Assembly (NCBI RefSeq): GCF_001750145.1
Contig: NZ_CP015732.1
Coordinates: forward strand, 4,092,001-4,156,000
Origin: Arthrobacter sp. U41
Lineage (GTDB): Bacteria > Actinomycetota > Actinomycetes > Actinomycetales > Micrococcaceae
Reading direction: 5' to 3'
Length of the DNA stretch: 64,000 nt
Shown here: in pieces, positions 32,626-41,418 of the stretch
Layout: the number at the start of each line of letters is the position of its first letter
How positions within the stretch are numbered: position 1 is the stretch's first letter
The notes under the pieces: model-generated
What the model was told of the DNA's origin: nothing
What the model saw: the letters and a program-made list of their open reading frames with translations, nothing else
The model's database searches: none
Translations under genes and position numbers: made by a program

Positions 32626-34026
32626 TTAGTTGGGGGCCGTTGCCCTGTTCCGTCGCCGGGACACGACGGCGGCTGCCGCACCCAGCAGGAACAGTGCCGC
32701 CGCGGCGCACACCGGCACGAGGAACGCCGCGGGATAGCCGTGGTTCTGCGCCAGCGGCCCCGCGACGGACGAGCCGATCGCGGTGCCGGCGACGATGCCG
32801 CTGGCCAGCGCCGTCATGACCGTGCCGAGTTTTCCGGCCGGGGCGGCGAATCCGCCAATCGCGAAGACCGTGACCATCAGCGGTCCCACCGGCAGCCCCA
32901 GGACAAGCAGCACGAGGACCATCGGCAGAGCGGTCGAGGGCAGTAGCAGCAACAGCGAGAGACCCGCCATCAGCGCCGCGCAGGCCAGCCAGCGGGCGTT
33001 TGCGGTGAACCGCCGGGGCCAGTACGCCACCGAGAGGGCAGCCGCGGCGGAGCTCAGTCCCATCACCGCGTAGAGCAGGCCGGCCAGCTCGGAGGTGGCG
33101 AAGCTGGCGGAAAAGGAACTCAGCGAGGTCTGGGTGGAACCGAAGAAGGTTCCCATGCAGACCATGGCCAGTACCGGGAGTCCGACGGCGGCGAAGGCCA
33201 CCGCACGCTGTCCGGCGGTCCGGGAGGCCCGGAGCTGTTTGTCGTGCGCCGCGCCGGCCACGGTCCGCGCCGGCGTCCGGACCACTGCGTGATGCGTGGG
33301 GTGCACGGCAAAGGCCGGGACGAGCGTGATGGTCAGTGCCGCGGCGAGGGCGAGCGGCAGCCACGGTGTGATCATGCTGGCGAGGATCCCCACCAGCGCC
33401 GGGCCCAGGACAAAGGTCAGTTCGTCGGCGGTGCTTTCATAGGACAGGGCAGTGTCCAGGTCCGCGGGGCTCGCGCCGGGTCCGCCCCGGGAAGTCAGTG
33501 CCATCCAGCGGACCCGGGCCAGCGGTCCCACCTGCGGGCAGCTGGCGCCGGCAACGAAGGCAGCCACCAGGACGGGGACGGCCGCGGCCAGGTCCCGTCC
33601 GCCGGGAATCAACTGGGCGGCGAGGATCAGCGCGATGACGGCGACGGTGTTGAAGACGGCGGCGAAGATCAGCACGGGGCGCTGTCCCAGCCGGTCCGCC
33701 AGCGCGCCGAGGACGGGGGCGCCGAGGGCCGAACCGATGCCCACCGCGCCGGCCGATACCCCGCCGACCGCATAGGAGCCGGTGACTGCCGTGACCAGGG
33801 TGAGGGCCCCGACGGTGAGCATCGCGAGCGGGAGGCGGGCGAAGAGCCCGATCGGGATAAAGCCTCGGCCGGCAAGCAGCGGAAGCCGGGCAAAACGCCC
33901 GCCAGTGTGTGTTGCCCGCGGCGGGGCTGCAGGTTCCGGCGGAGCTGAGGGCACGGAAGGTGCAGCGGTTTCAGGACGGTGCGGCGCCGCGGCGGCGGGC
34001 ACCTGGGAAGACGGTGAAAGGGCCAT
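32626..34026 (-). CDS. MFS transporter, drug-efflux-like
   Basis: 466 residues from the ATG; an upstream TTG at 34044 behind GGAGGG is an alternative start. About twelve hydrophobic segments, with GALADRLGQRPVLIF between helices 2 and 3 as the MFS loop signature. The N-terminus is a long Pro/Ala-rich cytoplasmic lead of about 50 residues. The second half begins after a hydrophilic loop (TPARTVAGAAHDKQLRASR). No substrate can be inferred; neighbours are unrelated (hpaE convergent, sbcC upstream on the same strand). Confidence 0.82.
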   Translation of the reverse strand: MALSPSSQVPAAAAPHRPETAAPSVPSAPPEPAAPPRATHTGGRFARLPLLAGRGFIPIGLFARLPLAMLTVGALTLVTAVTGSYAVGGVSAGAVGIGSALGAPVLGALADRLGQRPVLIFAAVFNTVAVIALILAAQLIPGGRDLAAAVPVLVAAFVAGASCPQVGPLARVRWMALTSRGGPGASPADLDTALSYESTADELTFVLGPALVGILASMITPWLPLALAAALTITLVPAFAVHPTHHAVVRTPARTVAGAAHDKQLRASRTAGQRAVAFAAVGLPVLAMVCMGTFFGSTQTSLSSFSASFATSELAGLLYAVMGLSSAAAALSVAYWPRRFTANARWLACAALMAGLSLLLLLPSTALPMVLVLLVLGLPVGPLMVTVFAIGGFAAPAGKLGTVMTALASGIVAGTAIGSSVAGPLAQNHGYPAAFLVPVCAAAALFLLGAAAAVVSRRRNRATAPN

Positions 34027-34156
34027 GATTCCGGGTTCGTTCAATGGTGCGCATCGTCCCTCCTCCCGATGCGCGCGACCCGGTAACGCCCCAAGTCTAG
34101 CCCCGCCGGGCCCGCGCAGCCGGTCAGTGCCGGATCGCGCCGGGCCGGGGCGGGTG

Positions 34157-37100
34157 TCAGCCCTCGGCGTCGTCCGAAATGTGCAGGGTGGAACCGTTGC
34201 GTCCCTTGACCACCTGCAGCTGGGTGCTGATGCGCTGTTTCATCTCCCCCACATGGCTCACCAGCCCGACCACACGGCCGCCGTCCCGGAGCCCTTCGAG
34301 GGCGTCCATCACCTGTTCCAGAGCCTGTTCGTCGAGGCTGCCGAATCCCTCGTCCACGAACAGTGTCTCGATGTCCACACCGCCGGATTCCTGCTGCACC
34401 ACGTCCGCCAGCCCAAGGGCCAGCGCGAGCGAGGCCATGAAGGACTCACCGCCGGACAGCGTTGCGGTGTCGCGCCGCTGACCGGTCCACTGGTCCACCA
34501 CTTCCAGGCCGAGACCGGATTTCGCACCGCGGGCCGCTCTGGCGTCCGTGTGCTGCAGGGTGTAGCGGCCGTCGCTCATCCCGATCAGCCGTTCCGAGGC
34601 CGCCACCGCAACCTGCTCAAGCCGGGCGGCGAGGACATAGCTGTTCAGGCTCATCCGGTAGTTGTTGTCACCGGCGCCCCGGGCCGCGTCGGCGACGGCG
34701 GTCAGCAGCTGCGCCCGTTCGCGCGGTTCCCGTCCGGCTGCCGCGAGCTGAGCGTAGTTCGCGGTGATCGTGCCCAGGGTCCGCACGGACTTTTCCGCGA
34801 GACCGGCCGCGAGTTCCGCGTCCCGGGCAGAGCGCTCCGCGGCGGCCGCGTCCGCACGGAGCCCTTCTACACGTTCCTCGGCGAGGGGGCCTTCCGTTTC
34901 CAGCTCGTGCGCCGCCAGCACGAGTTCCTCGCTGGCAAAGAGTTCCCCGATCCGGGCCGCTTCGTCCTGTGCGGCGCGGACCGCAGATTCCAGTGCAGCC
35001 GCGTCCGCGGCCGGAAGCAGCACGGCCCGGGCCGCATCCGCGGATTCGAAGCCGGTGCCCGGAAGTGCGAGCGCGAGCTGCTGCCGGGCATCCCCGGAAC
35101 GGGCTGCGGCCTGTTCGACCCGGGCCCGCGCCGCGGCGGCGCGTTCCAGCACGGCCGTTGTGCCGTCCAGCGCGGTGATCCGGTCGGCCAGGACCGGGTG
35201 GCCTGCCCGGAGTGTGTCGAGGGCAAGTTCAAGGGAATCGGCTTGCTCCTGGACTTCCGTGAGGGTGGATTCGGTCTGGGCGATACTGGACGCAGCGGCC
35301 GTCCGGGCCTGCTCGGCGCCGGCGATCTGCTCATCCAGTTCGGAGTGCCGCGCACGGTTGACGGCGAGGTCATCCGCGGCGCGGCGCGCTTCGGCGGCAC
35401 GTTCCCTGGCCAGGGTGGCGTCCTGGCTGGCGTCCTCGGGCGCGGTGTTTCCGCCCTGGGCCGCCAGCACGGCGATGTCCTGCTGGGCATCGGAGAGTTC
35501 CCGTTCGAGCGACGCGAAGGCAGCTTCTGCGGCCTCGCAGGCCTGCTGCGCGGTTTGTTCGGCCTCTGCCACTGCCAGCGCTGAAGCGGCGGCGGGTGCG
35601 GGGACCGGATGCTCAGGGCTACCGCAGACCGGGCACGGGACTCCGGCCTGCAACTGGGAAGCGAGTTCGGCCGCGGCATTGGCCAGCCGCTCCTCGCGGA
35701 GATCTAGCCAGCGCTGGCGCCGGTCCTGGTACTCCTCCCGGGCGCCGCGATGGCGTTCCGCAACCGCTCCGCAGGCTTTCTGGGCCGCGGCGTAGCGCCG
35801 GACCAGGACCAGGAGCTCCTCGGCAGCGGCTGCCTCCTTCGTCCGCAACGGCACTTCCGCGGCGAGCTCTTCGAGCGGACGCAGCCCGGCGAGCAGGGCA
35901 ACAGATTCCTGCCGCAGGGCGGCGAGGACGGCAGCCCCGGACGTCTGTGCGTCTTCCAGCTGGGCCACGTCCCCGCGGAGGTTGTCGATCCGGCCCCGCA
36001 GTCCGGAGAGCCTTGCTTCGTCGGGCAGCCGCTCCTCCAGCACCGCACGCAGTGAACGGAGTCCCCCCAGCGCGGACCGGAGGGCACCGCCGTCGAACGC
36101 GGAGCCGTCCGCAGCGCCGTCGCTAATGGCGGGGGCAGCGGAGATGGAGCCCGGGTGCCCGTCCGCCGTTCCGTTGCGCAACATGGCAAGTTCGGGGTCG
36201 GTGAGGGAAGCTGAGTGCAGCTCTTCCGCGGCGGCGGCCATGGCGGCCGCGGCCAGTTCTTCCGCCAGCCCGGCACTGTCCACCGCTTGCAGTTGCCCGC
36301 CCAGGACCTCGGCTTTGCGGTGCAGGCCCAGCTGTCCGCTCCGGGCGGCGGCGTCGGCGGCGGTGGCCTCAACCTCGGAGCGCCGGCGTTCCGCCGCGGC
36401 CAGCCTGGCCTGTCGGGCAGCGCGCGCCGTCGCGGCGTCCCTCTCGTGCAAACGGTCGACGCGCAGCCTCTCGGCCTGCAGCGCGGCCGCGCGGCGCTGC
36501 TCCGCGGCAGTGGCCGCATTCTCCCCGAGCCAGGCCAGGAAGGAGTCCGGATCGATCCGGTCAGGAGCATCCGCCGTGTCGAGCTCAAGCGCCGCTGTTT
36601 CGGCTTCCGCCTGGGCGAGCAGGAGCTCGAGCCGGCCGTTGAGGCCGGCGACCTCGGTGCGGGCGGCCTGCGCCTTCCGGCCGAGCTCCTGTTCCACGGC
36701 TTCGAAACGCTGGGTGCCGAAGAGGCTTTGCAGCAGCTCCAGGCGGTCGGCTGCTTTGGATCGCAGGAAGGCCGCGAAATCGCCCTGCGGCAGCATCACC
36801 ACGCGGGTGAACTGCTCCCGGTTCATACCGAGGACCCCGGCGATCTCAGCGCCGGCTTCGTCGTTGCGGCCGGACTTCTCGGTCCATTCGCCGTCGACGC
36901 GTTCGCGCAGCACGGTATTGGCCTGCTGGACGGTGAAACCCTTTTTGCCCCGGGCGCTGGGTTTGTCCCAGGCGGGAGAGCGCGAGACCTCGAAGTGCCG
37001 CCCGCGCGCGGAGAACTCGCAGGTGACCCGGGGCTCCACGGTGGCCCCGGCGTGGTCGCTGCGCAGCCGTTTTCCGTCCTGCCGCGCCCCGGGCACCGAA

Positions 37101-37261
37101 CCGTAGAGCGCGAAGCAGATGGCGTCCAGGACGCTTGTCTTGCCGGCGCCGGTGGGACCGTTCAGCAGGAACAGTCCGTGCGCGCTCAGGCGGTCGAAAT
37201 CGATGTGTTCGGTGCCGGCGAAGGGTCCGAAGGCGGAGATTTCCAGACGGTGGATCCTCAC
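34157..37261 (-). CDS. sbcC: exonuclease SbcC (SMC-like ATPase subunit)
   Basis: 1034 residues with the Rad50/SbcC layout: Walker A GPTGAGKTS at 35-43, a long Ala/Glu/Arg-rich coiled coil, the zinc-hook CPVC near residue 540, a second coiled coil, the ABC signature LSGGESFMASLALALG near 935 and Walker B/D-loop LFVDEGFGSLDEQAL near 970. With SbcD it cuts hairpins and processes DNA ends. The GTG start overlaps the sbcD stop by four bases. Confidence 0.95.
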   Translation of the reverse strand: MRIHRLEISAFGPFAGTEHIDFDRLSAHGLFLLNGPTGAGKTSVLDAICFALYGSVPGARQDGKRLRSDHAGATVEPRVTCEFSARGRHFEVSRSPAWDKPSARGKKGFTVQQANTVLRERVDGEWTEKSGRNDEAGAEIAGVLGMNREQFTRVVMLPQGDFAAFLRSKAADRLELLQSLFGTQRFEAVEQELGRKAQAARTEVAGLNGRLELLLAQAEAETAALELDTADAPDRIDPDSFLAWLGENAATAAEQRRAAALQAERLRVDRLHERDAATARAARQARLAAAERRRSEVEATAADAAARSGQLGLHRKAEVLGGQLQAVDSAGLAEELAAAAMAAAAEELHSASLTDPELAMLRNGTADGHPGSISAAPAISDGAADGSAFDGGALRSALGGLRSLRAVLEERLPDEARLSGLRGRIDNLRGDVAQLEDAQTSGAAVLAALRQESVALLAGLRPLEELAAEVPLRTKEAAAAEELLVLVRRYAAAQKACGAVAERHRGAREEYQDRRQRWLDLREERLANAAAELASQLQAGVPCPVCGSPEHPVPAPAAASALAVAEAEQTAQQACEAAEAAFASLERELSDAQQDIAVLAAQGGNTAPEDASQDATLARERAAEARRAADDLAVNRARHSELDEQIAGAEQARTAAASSIAQTESTLTEVQEQADSLELALDTLRAGHPVLADRITALDGTTAVLERAAAARARVEQAAARSGDARQQLALALPGTGFESADAARAVLLPAADAAALESAVRAAQDEAARIGELFASEELVLAAHELETEGPLAEERVEGLRADAAAAERSARDAELAAGLAEKSVRTLGTITANYAQLAAAGREPRERAQLLTAVADAARGAGDNNYRMSLNSYVLAARLEQVAVAASERLIGMSDGRYTLQHTDARAARGAKSGLGLEVVDQWTGQRRDTATLSGGESFMASLALALGLADVVQQESGGVDIETLFVDEGFGSLDEQALEQVMDALEGLRDGGRVVGLVSHVGEMKQRISTQLQVVKGRNGSTLHISDDAEG

Positions 37262-38445
37262 AGCGAAATTCCTTCCAGGCGCACGGATTCCAGTGCTTCG
37301 GCCAGGGCAGCTGCCTCACGGTCATCGGCTGCCCGGCCCCGGACGTGCTCCAGAAAACCGCAGCAGATGGACAGGTCATCCGTGGCCTCGGCGAGTTTGC
37401 TGCTGTAGCTGGTTCTGGCGGCGGCGCCGGCACCTTCCGGGTCGAACCCCAGGACCAGGGTGTCGGGGAACCGCGAGCGCAGTCTTTCCATGGCCTGGGC
37501 CGGGCGCTGCGCGTCGGTCAGGGTGATCTGGCAGTAGGCGGATTCCGCCCACGCGAGATCGCCGGCAGAGAGCAGATCCTCCAGTGTGCCGCGCAGCACG
37601 GCCAAGGTCCGGGGCGCCTCCCAGAGCACCTCACGGACCTCGCCGATGCCGCCGGCGCCGACGTCCAGGAGCCAGCTGCCCTTCTTGTGCTGCGCTTCCG
37701 AGAAGGAGTACGCAAGCGGGGAACCGGAGTATCGGACGGAGGGCGAGAGCGTCTGCCGGCCGTGCAGGTGGCCGAGCGCCGTGTAGCCGAAGCCGTCGAA
37801 GAGATCCAGCGGGACGGCGCCGACCCCGCCGATGCTGAGGTCCCGCTCGCTGTCGGAGCTGATCCCCCCGCTGGCGAAGGTGTGGGCCAGCACCACGGAA
37901 TGGACCGTCCGGGTCCCGGCCCGGGCCGCAAGATCGGCCCGGATCCGTGCGGTGGCCGCCCGGGTCACCTCGAAGTGGCTGGCGGTTTCGACGCCGAGCT
38001 GTTCGGCCACCAGCCGCGGCTCCAGCCAGGGAATGCCGTAGATGGCGAGCAGCGGCCCGGCGCCGCCGTCCGTGTCCGCACCGACGTCGAGCGGGAACAG
38101 CACAGGCTGGTCGAGTTCGGCGAGCCGGGTACGCAGGTGCACTCCTCCGCGTTCCAGCAGCCGGGAGGCGAAGCCGAGCCGGATGGCCGAGTCGTGGTTG
38201 CCGCTGGTCAGCACTACCTGGGCGCCGGCGCCGGTCAGGCCCACCAGGGCGTCATCGAGCAGCCGGACGACGTCGACCCCCGGAAGGGCGCGGTCGAAGA
38301 CGTCGCCGGCAATCAGGACAACGTCGACCGACTCATTCCGCACGAAGCTGACCAGCTGCTCGATGAACGCGCGCTGGGCGTCGAGCATCCCGACGCCGTG
38401 GAAGGACCGGCCCAAATGCCAGTCCGAGGTGTGCAATAACCGCAT
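37258..38445 (-). CDS. sbcD: exonuclease SbcD (Mre11-like nuclease subunit)
   Basis: 395 residues with the calcineurin-like phosphoesterase metal motifs LHTSDWHLGRSF, AGDVFDRALPG, LTSGNHDSAIR, VVLAHTF and GHLHGRQTL. The Mre11-type capping domain follows. It forms a complex with SbcC, encoded directly downstream with a GTGA overlap. The 63-bp palindromic element lies 54 bp upstream of its start, of interest because SbcCD cleaves such hairpins. Confidence 0.95.
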   Translation of the reverse strand: MRLLHTSDWHLGRSFHGVGMLDAQRAFIEQLVSFVRNESVDVVLIAGDVFDRALPGVDVVRLLDDALVGLTGAGAQVVLTSGNHDSAIRLGFASRLLERGGVHLRTRLAELDQPVLFPLDVGADTDGGAGPLLAIYGIPWLEPRLVAEQLGVETASHFEVTRAATARIRADLAARAGTRTVHSVVLAHTFASGGISSDSERDLSIGGVGAVPLDLFDGFGYTALGHLHGRQTLSPSVRYSGSPLAYSFSEAQHKKGSWLLDVGAGGIGEVREVLWEAPRTLAVLRGTLEDLLSAGDLAWAESAYCQITLTDAQRPAQAMERLRSRFPDTLVLGFDPEGAGAAARTSYSSKLAEATDDLSICCGFLEHVRGRAADDREAAALAEALESVRLEGISL

Positions 38446-38498
38446 GCTCCTACGGTATCGGCTGGCACCGACGGTAATGCGCCAACGCTCCGCAACAG

Positions 38499-38561
38499 CA
38501 ACGCGGGGTCACCCAGCGCCCATCATCCGCCGCCGGATGGGCCGGAGGTGACCCCGCGTTG
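38499..38561. repeat. 63-bp palindromic element, copy 3
   Basis: Ends CAACGCGGGGTCAC and GTGACCCCGCGTTG as in copy 1; inner arms GCCCAT and ATGGGC with a CCGCCGCCGG-rich loop. It lies ten bases behind the aquaporin stop, between two genes on the minus strand. Confidence 0.85.
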
Positions 38562-38571
38562 CAGGTGCGGG

Positions 38572-39519
38572 TTACTCGCCGCGCTCTCTTCGCTCTCCGC
38601 GTTCCCCGTCGAAGAAGGCGCGCGCATCATCGCTGCCGGCAACCGGTCCGCCGCCGGCCGCGGGTCCCCGTGCCGGCACCGGCATCTCGTCCTGGGCGTC
38701 CACGTCGCCGGCGTCGTCCAGCTCGTCCACCGCAGCGTTCACGGGCACGGGGGCCGGGGTTGACTGAGCGAAGCCGCGGAAAACAAGTCCCGCGAGGGCC
38801 GCGCCCACCAGCGGAGCTACCCAGAAGAGCCACAGCTGCCCCAGCGTGTCGGAGCTGCTGAAGAGCGCGGACGCGGTGGCGCGCGCCGGATTAAAGGCAG
38901 TGTTGCCGGCCGCCTGGCCGAACTGCAGCAGGACCGCCATGGTCAGGCCGACGGCGAAGGGCGCGGCCAGCCGTGACGGGTTCCGGGCGGCGGTGGTGCC
39001 CAGGTAGACGGCCACGAGCAGGGCAGCACCGAGCACCTCAATGAGCAGCACACCGGCCAGCGGGACCTGGATGATGGAATTCTCGCCGAAACCGGCGGTC
39101 ACCGTGTCAAAGGCGGTCCGGGTATCGGCGATGTTGGGGACGGTGCGCAGGATACCGAAGAGCGTCACCGCGCCGAGGAGCGCGCCCACCAGCTGCGCGC
39201 CCACGTAGGCCCCCGCGTCAGCGAGCCGGATGCGGCCCGCAATGGCGTTTCCCGCCGTAACAACGGGATTGAAGTGGCCGCCGGAGAGGTACCCGAACGC
39301 CAGCATCGCCGCCGTCAGTGCCAGCCCCGCGGCCAGGGCGGCGGAGAGCGGGTTCGACTGCGGAATGGTGAACAGCGGAACGCCCAGCCCGGCGACCACC
39401 ACGAAGAAGGTTCCGAGGGCCTCGGCGGACGACCGGCCCAGCAGCCCGGGCCGCAGTTCGTCATCGGGAGTGGCGGCCGGCCGGTCGGGCGACGCGAGGG
39501 CTGACGCAGGCGTGATCAT
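38572..39519 (-). CDS. aquaporin / MIP-family channel
   Basis: 315 residues with six hydrophobic segments and two pore half-helices. The first NPA box reads NPV (GGHFNPVVTAGN), the second is a normal NPA (NTAFNPARATASA). The last 60 residues are hydrophilic, with an acidic stretch (DELDDAGDVDAQDE) and an Arg/Glu repeat at the end, unusual for the family. AAGGA precedes the ATG at 11 bases. Whether it carries water or glycerol cannot be read with confidence, though the spacing resembles AqpZ-type water channels. Confidence 0.87.
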   Translation of the reverse strand: MITPASALASPDRPAATPDDELRPGLLGRSSAEALGTFFVVVAGLGVPLFTIPQSNPLSAALAAGLALTAAMLAFGYLSGGHFNPVVTAGNAIAGRIRLADAGAYVGAQLVGALLGAVTLFGILRTVPNIADTRTAFDTVTAGFGENSIIQVPLAGVLLIEVLGAALLVAVYLGTTAARNPSRLAAPFAVGLTMAVLLQFGQAAGNTAFNPARATASALFSSSDTLGQLWLFWVAPLVGAALAGLVFRGFAQSTPAPVPVNAAVDELDDAGDVDAQDEMPVPARGPAAGGGPVAGSDDARAFFDGERGERRERGE

Positions 39520-39649
39520 GTTCAGGGATTCCTTTGCTTGGGGGTCAGCGAGCAGTCTGTCAGCGGAGTCTGGACGTTGGCTGGAACCGGACTGGAACCC
39601 CAACGTGGAGTGCCGGCTCCCGGTGGGGACGGGGGTAAAATTCTTAGTC

Positions 39650-40762
39650 ATGAGTAACGAGCCCGTCATCACGCCCGCACTGGCACCAGCCCCCTCGCAC
39701 GAATCCCGGATCCACGGCTGCCTGCTGGGCGGCGCGCTCGGTGATTCGCTGGGGTACGCCGTCGAATTCGACGACATCTCGGCCATCCGCGGGAAGTTCG
39801 GCCCGGAGGGACTGCAGGATTTTTCCGCTCTCGACGGCGGCAGCCACTTCTCCGACGACACGCAGCTCACGCTTTACACCGTGGACGGGCTGCTGGAGGC
39901 GCTGGAGTGGGCCAACTCGGGGGTGGGCGCGGACACCAACGCCTGCCTGTGGCTCGCCTACCTGCGCTGGCTCGGCACCCAGGGCGTGGCGGTTCCGGAA
40001 TCGGCACCGTTCCAGCCGCCCCGCTGGATCGACTCCCACGTTGTCCTCAAGCACCGCCGCGCCCCGGGGAAGACCTGTTTGACCGGACTGGCGACCGGGG
40101 AGATGGGAACGTTCTACCGGCCGGTCAACCCGGACTCCAAGGGCTGCGGCACGGTGATGCGCTCGGCCCCGTTCGGCCTGATCCCGTACATCGAGGCCGG
40201 CGCCGTCTACAAACTCAGCTCCGACGCGGCCTCGCTGACCCACGGGCATCCGGCGGCCCGGCAGAGCGCGGGCATCTTCAGCCTCGTCATCCATGCCCTG
40301 ACCGCCGGACACGGTCTGCGCGAAGCCGCCCACTTCGCGCTCGGGGAACTGGGCGCGGGCCATCTGCGCAAGGGCGAAGAACCCGACCCGGACGTGGTCG
40401 CGCGGCTGGAGGCTGCGCTGCGGCTGGGCGGCGCGGGGGACCCGCTGGCCCCCGAGGAGCTGGTCCGGGAACTCGGCGAAGGCTGGGTGGCCGAGGAGGC
40501 ACTCGCCGTCGCGCTCTACGCGGTGCTCGCCACGGCGCCGGATCCGGCGGCTGCCGGGCACCCCGAGACCCACTTCCGCGCGGCAATCGCCCTCGCGGTG
40601 AACCACAGCGGGGACAGCGACTCCACCGCGTCGATTGCCGGCAACATCCTGGGCACCTTCTACGGCGAGGACTGCCTGCCGGCGCAGTGGCTCGCAGCGC
40701 TTGAGGCCCCGGAGGTCATCCGGGGCATGGCGTCGCGGCTGGCAGCAGTAACCGGAGCCTGA
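39650..40762 (+). CDS. ADP-ribosylglycohydrolase-family protein
   Basis: 370 residues of the DraG/ARH fold. The metal-binding motifs are visible: GCLLGGALGDSLG at the N-terminus, the FSDDTQLTLYT aspartates, and NHSGDSDSTASIAGNILG near the C-terminus. Such enzymes remove ADP-ribose from proteins, nucleic acids or small molecules. The internal ATG was chosen because the family starts there; the longer frame is a shadow of the aquaporin gene. The upstream region has no recognisable operator. Its target is unknown; no ADP-ribosyltransferase lies nearby. Confidence 0.88.
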   Translation: MSNEPVITPALAPAPSHESRIHGCLLGGALGDSLGYAVEFDDISAIRGKFGPEGLQDFSALDGGSHFSDDTQLTLYTVDGLLEALEWANSGVGADTNACLWLAYLRWLGTQGVAVPESAPFQPPRWIDSHVVLKHRRAPGKTCLTGLATGEMGTFYRPVNPDSKGCGTVMRSAPFGLIPYIEAGAVYKLSSDAASLTHGHPAARQSAGIFSLVIHALTAGHGLREAAHFALGELGAGHLRKGEEPDPDVVARLEAALRLGGAGDPLAPEELVRELGEGWVAEEALAVALYAVLATAPDPAAAGHPETHFRAAIALAVNHSGDSDSTASIAGNILGTFYGEDCLPAQWLAALEAPEVIRGMASRLAAVTGA

Positions 40763-40789
40763 ACCGGCGCCGGCCGGTGCCGCAGGCGC

Positions 40790-41338
40790 TCAGCCGCGGC
40801 GGAGCGAGATGTTGTTGCAGGCCTCGCACACGTCCTCGGGGATCAGGCCGCGGCGCTGCAGGAAGCCGAAGACTGCGCAGCCGAGGCAGAACCCGGCGAA
40901 CGCCTCCAGGGACGCGGCAACAATGAGGACCGTCAGCAGGATCCACGCCGCCGGCGCCAGCCCCGCGGCCAGCAGGAGGGCGGCGGCGGTGGACAGGGCC
41001 GCACCAATGCCCTGCGCGAAGCGCTTCGGCGGGCCCGGGACCAGCCGGGTCTTCCCCAGCCGCGGCGTCAGCACCTTTACGGACAGCTGCGCCAGCGGCG
41101 AGATCCGCGGGCCGAACAGGACCCGCAGCCAGAACCCCGCGGCAATAACGGCCAGGCCCCAGCCGAAGCCGGTCAGCAGCGTCGCCACGGACAACAGCAC
41201 CACAAGTCCGGCGGTGACGCGGGCCGCGTACTCGTTCACCGGATTGGGAAACGCAAAGGCCGTCCTCCAGCCGGTTCCACTCCGCCGGGCAATTGCGGGT
41301 GTCGGCGTCGCGGGTGGTGCCGAGGTCAGTTTGCTCAT
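40790..41338 (-). CDS. DUF4395 membrane protein
   Basis: 182 residues with four hydrophobic segments and the DUF4395 landmarks FPNPVNEYAARVTAGLV at the N-terminus, FGPRISPLAQLSVKVL in the middle and AFAGFCLGCAVFGFL near the C-terminus. A closing CEACNN gives a second cysteine pair. In other actinobacteria the family often sits next to thioredoxin or rhodanese-like genes; no such partner is here. Function unknown. Confidence 0.85.
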   Translation of the reverse strand: MSKLTSAPPATPTPAIARRSGTGWRTAFAFPNPVNEYAARVTAGLVVLLSVATLLTGFGWGLAVIAAGFWLRVLFGPRISPLAQLSVKVLTPRLGKTRLVPGPPKRFAQGIGAALSTAAALLLAAGLAPAAWILLTVLIVAASLEAFAGFCLGCAVFGFLQRRGLIPEDVCEACNNISLRRG

Positions 41339-41418
41339 CCTTCAAGGCTAGGAGCAGGCCCCGCCCGGGCGAAATGTTTGTTGCGCAGTATGACCGCGGA
41401 AGCTCCGGACCGGCCGGT

